NCBI GenBank assembly: GCA_910574185.1
Contig: CAJSZQ010000002.1
Span: forward strand, 124,001-188,000
Direction of reading: 5' to 3'
DNA: 64,000 bases
Source: Lachnospiraceae bacterium
Lineage (GTDB): Bacteria > Bacillota > Clostridia > Lachnospirales > Lachnospiraceae
Shown here: positions 61,669 to 64,000 of the stretch, piece by piece
Position numbering within the stretch: the stretch's first letter is position 1
Layout: the number at the start of each line of letters is the position of its first letter
Notes under the pieces: generated by a model
The model's database searches: none
What the model was told of the DNA's origin: nothing
What the model saw: only the letters and a program-made list of their open reading frames with translations
Program-made: the position numbers and the translations under genes

Positions 61669-62277
61669 ATGGGACAGATTAAGGTGGAAAAAAATGCGGG
61701 CGGAATAGAAGGTCTTTGTGTGATTGAACCGGCGGTCCATGGCGACGCCAGAGGATATTTTATGGAGACCTATAATCAGAGAGATATGGAAGAAGCAGGC
61801 CTTAATATGGTATTCGTACAGGACAATCAATCCTGTTCTGCCAAAGGAGTTTTGAGAGGACTTCATTTTCAGAAAGAATTTCCGCAGGGTAAGCTGGTAA
61901 GAGTGATTAAGGGAGCTGTTTTTGACGTGGCGGTTGACCTTCGGAAAAATAGCAGTACATACGGCAAGTGGTATGGCATCGAATTGACAGAAGAGAATAA
62001 GAAACAGTTTTATATTTCACAGGGATTTGCGCATGGATTTCTTGTTTTAAGCGACGTGGCGGAGTTCTGTTATAAGTGTACGGATTTTTATCATCCGGGA
62101 GATGAAGGCGGCCTTGCATGGAATGATCCGGAAATAGGAATTTTGTGGCCGGGCGTGATTGGCGAATACAAGGGAAGTGCATCGGCAAAAGGATATCGGT
62201 TTGAGGATGGGACGGCGCTGAATTTGAGTGACAAAGATCAGAAATGGGACGGCTGGAAGGATACATTTAAATTTTAG
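61669..62277 (+). CDS. rfbC: dTDP-4-dehydrorhamnose 3,5-epimerase
   Basis: 202 residues, cupin fold. Catalytic His in GVLRGLHFQ (about residue 65), followed by GKLVRVIKGAVFDVAVDLR; the second conserved patch has FYISQGFAHGFLVLSD and the Tyr in CYKCTDFYHPGDEGG. It epimerises C3 and C5 of the 4-keto sugar before RfbD acts. AGGAGG precedes the ATG. Confidence 0.96.
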   Translation: MGQIKVEKNAGGIEGLCVIEPAVHGDARGYFMETYNQRDMEEAGLNMVFVQDNQSCSAKGVLRGLHFQKEFPQGKLVRVIKGAVFDVAVDLRKNSSTYGKWYGIELTEENKKQFYISQGFAHGFLVLSDVAEFCYKCTDFYHPGDEGGLAWNDPEIGILWPGVIGEYKGSASAKGYRFEDGTALNLSDKDQKWDGWKDTFKF

Positions 62278-62340
62278 AATCTGTTAAATTCCTTACTTCA
62301 TATACCACAGCTTGCGTACGGGTGCACTGATATGATTTAA

Positions 62341-62470
62341 ATACCTATACCCCAGGGCACCCCTTAATACAAGCCTATGTCAGGGCAGGCGGACTTACGT
62401 CCGATAAGGTATAGCCAAGGGCGCACCCTAATGCAGGCCCTGCCTCAGACGGCGCATGCATGTTTATACA
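62341..62470. repeat. Degenerate TATACC/GGTATA repeats after rfbC
   Basis: TATACCCCAGGGCACCCCTT starts one unit and AAGGTATAGCCAAGGGCGCA joins a second; inside is the palindrome GGACTTACGTCC. It lies between rfbC and the last glycosyltransferase gene. Its middle differs from the array at 61299, but the bordering sequence is the same. Confidence 0.5.
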
Positions 62471-62479
62471 GGAGAAAGA

Positions 62480-64000
62480 ATGGATACTTATAAGATTAGC
62501 TGGATTAAAATAATAAAAAAGTTATCGCCCTATAATGTAAAAAAGGGTTTGCTTTACCTGAAACATTTCGGACCAAAGGAATTCTGGATTCGTTTGACAG
62601 AACGGTTTCAGACTGACGATGTGAATTATGAGGAATGGTATCAGAACCATAAGCCTTCCGGCGAGGAGTTACAGAAGCAGAGGGAGAAAATCTTTTCTGA
62701 TATGCCATTAATCAGCATTCTCGTGCCGGTGTATAATACTCCAGAAGGATTTCTGAAACAGATGATTCAGTCTGTGAGAAAACAGACCTACGGCAATTGG
62801 GAATTGTGTATTGCTAATGCGAATCCGTCGAATGAACAGGTATCTGATATTTTAGATATAGCAGCAAGAAAAGATAAGCGGATTCGGGTAGTCCACGTAC
62901 CGGAGAATGAGGGAATTGCACAGAACACCAACGCGGCCCTGCGAATAGCAAAGGGAGAGTATGTGGGTCTTTTGGATCATGACGATTTGCTTACGCCAGA
63001 CGCTCTGTATGAGATGGTAAAGGCGTTGAATGAAAATGGCAGGCCGGAGGTGCTTTATTCCGATGAGGATAAGGTGAGTACAGATTTATCCGAGCATTTT
63101 CAGCCTCATATGAAGCCGGATTTTAATAAGGATTTGCTGCGTTCCAATAATTATATCACACATTTTTTTGTGGCTTCTAAAAGTCTGATAAACCGTATCG
63201 GCGGTTTTGACGGGGCATATAACGGCGCGCAGGATTACGATTTAATTTTGAGGTGTACAGAGCAGGCGGAGGGGATTGTGCATATTCCCAGAATACTCTA
63301 TCACTGGCGTGTTCATAAGGCGTCTACAGCAGATAATCCGGCCAGCAAGAAATATGCCTTTGACGCTGGGAAACACGCCGTTGAGGCACATTTGAAACGA
63401 TGCGGCGAGACAGGGGAGGTAAGTCATACAAAAGATCTTGGATTCTATCAAGTGAAGTATTCTGTGCAGGGGAAGCCGCTTGTGTCCATTATTATTCCGA
63501 ATAAGGACCAGGTGGAAGCGCTGGCGCAGTGTCTGGAATCTGTTGAGAAATCAAGTTATCCGAATTATGAAATTATAATTGTAGAGAATAACAGTGAGAA
63601 TAAGGAGACGTTTGCATTTTATCAGAAGATTCAGTCAGAGCGGATTCGGGTTGTAGTCTGGGAGGGAGAGTTTAATTATTCCGGAATTAATAATTATGGT
63701 GTTAAATATGCAAAAGGTGATTATCTGATTCTTTTGAATAACGATATAGAAGTGATTGCAAAAGACTGGATGGAAGAGATGTTAGGCAACTGCCAGCGAG
63801 AAGATGTCGGCGTTGTCGGGGCTAAGCTTTATTATCCGGATGATACGATTCAGCATGCCGGTATTGTAGTCGGTATCGGCGGAGTAGCGGGCGCCGTATT
63901 TGTAGGAATGCCTGGCGCTTATTCGGGATATTTTCATAAAGCGTCAATTCAGCAGAATTTAAGTGCAGTGACCGCTGCCTGTATGATGGTGAAACGTTCA
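62480..64000 (+). CDS. Two-domain glycosyltransferase (tandem GT2), 3' end outside window
   Basis: 507 residues are visible, and the frame is open to the last base. A short N-terminal basic helical region is followed by a first GT2 domain (about 75-310: ISILVPVYNTPEGFLKQM, LDHDDLLTP, GAQDYDLILR) and most of a second (about 335-507: VSIIIPNKDQVEAL, LLNNDIEVI, SAVTAACMM). It is closely similar to the protein at 50136 from its first GT domain onwards but lacks that protein's long N-terminal beta region. GGAGAAAGA precedes the ATG. Position after the rhamnose genes suggests a rhamnosyltransferase (inference). Confidence 0.92.
   Translation, partial: MDTYKISWIKIIKKLSPYNVKKGLLYLKHFGPKEFWIRLTERFQTDDVNYEEWYQNHKPSGEELQKQREKIFSDMPLISILVPVYNTPEGFLKQMIQSVRKQTYGNWELCIANANPSNEQVSDILDIAARKDKRIRVVHVPENEGIAQNTNAALRIAKGEYVGLLDHDDLLTPDALYEMVKALNENGRPEVLYSDEDKVSTDLSEHFQPHMKPDFNKDLLRSNNYITHFFVASKSLINRIGGFDGAYNGAQDYDLILRCTEQAEGIVHIPRILYHWRVHKASTADNPASKKYAFDAGKHAVEAHLKRCGETGEVSHTKDLGFYQVKYSVQGKPLVSIIIPNKDQVEALAQCLESVEKSSYPNYEIIIVENNSENKETFAFYQKIQSERIRVVVWEGEFNYSGINNYGVKYAKGDYLILLNNDIEVIAKDWMEEMLGNCQREDVGVVGAKLYYPDDTIQHAGIVVGIGGVAGAVFVGMPGAYSGYFHKASIQQNLSAVTAACMMVKRS

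Overview
The window looks like chromosome of an anaerobic, low-to-moderate GC Gram-positive gut bacterium, most likely a Lachnospiraceae-type Clostridium relative. The reasons are strong AGGAGG-type ribosome binding sites, desulfoferrodoxin plus rubredoxin, the lon-engB pair, AraC-controlled sugar uptake without a local ATPase, and many SLH-domain surface proteins. The genus is inferred, not proven. No rRNA, tRNA, CRISPR array, prophage or insertion-sequence transposase was seen.

Layout. 1-4572: the 3' part of lon, engB, an AI-2E/YtvI-type membrane protein, and an ECF sigma/anti-sigma pair. 4817-14149: a galactoside-use cluster with GH2 beta-galactosidase (minus strand), an AraC regulator, a second AraC gene broken by an in-frame TAG, a small membrane protein, and a sugar ABC importer (binding lipoprotein plus two permeases). 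Two promoter regions in this cluster are near copies of each other. 14280-15025: superoxide reductase and rubredoxin. 15225-20934: a signalling operon with a stand-alone receiver, a hybrid kinase ending in Hpt, and a hybrid kinase fused to a DegV lipid-binding domain. It holds no DNA-binding output gene. 21013-27773: glycogen debranching enzyme, an XRE regulator divergent from a sigma factor, a DUF2461 protein and an LtaS-like phosphoglycerol transferase.

28331-47518 is a cell-surface island: polysaccharide pyruvyl transferase, two family 2 glycosyltransferases, a polytopic membrane protein, and seven proteins that each carry three SLH domains joined to different modules (CAP; an unknown beta region; transglutaminase+Big_2, twice; GH25 lysozyme; subtilisin; lectin-like). 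SLH domains are known to bind pyruvylated secondary cell-wall polymers, so the pyruvyl transferase could make the ligand that holds its neighbours on the wall. 47976-57781 adds a Wzm/Wzt-type polysaccharide exporter, a membrane beta-protein, a two-domain glycosyltransferase, an L,D-transpeptidase with six Bsp-like repeats, and a GT-C-like membrane protein. 58172-64000 holds the dTDP-rhamnose genes (rfbA, rfbB, rfbD, rfbC) and a second two-domain glycosyltransferase cut by the window end. Together these suggest synthesis, export and decoration of a rhamnose-containing wall polysaccharide.

Two families of non-coding repeats sit between these modules. One is a 235-240-bp palindromic element in four copies, three of them exactly at module borders. 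The other is a short TATACC/GGTATA-bounded palindrome family that forms tandem arrays. The points I would check first are the kinase-DegV fusion, the C9 tract where slippage of one base either way would remove the wall anchor of the largest SLH protein, and the border-associated palindromic element.
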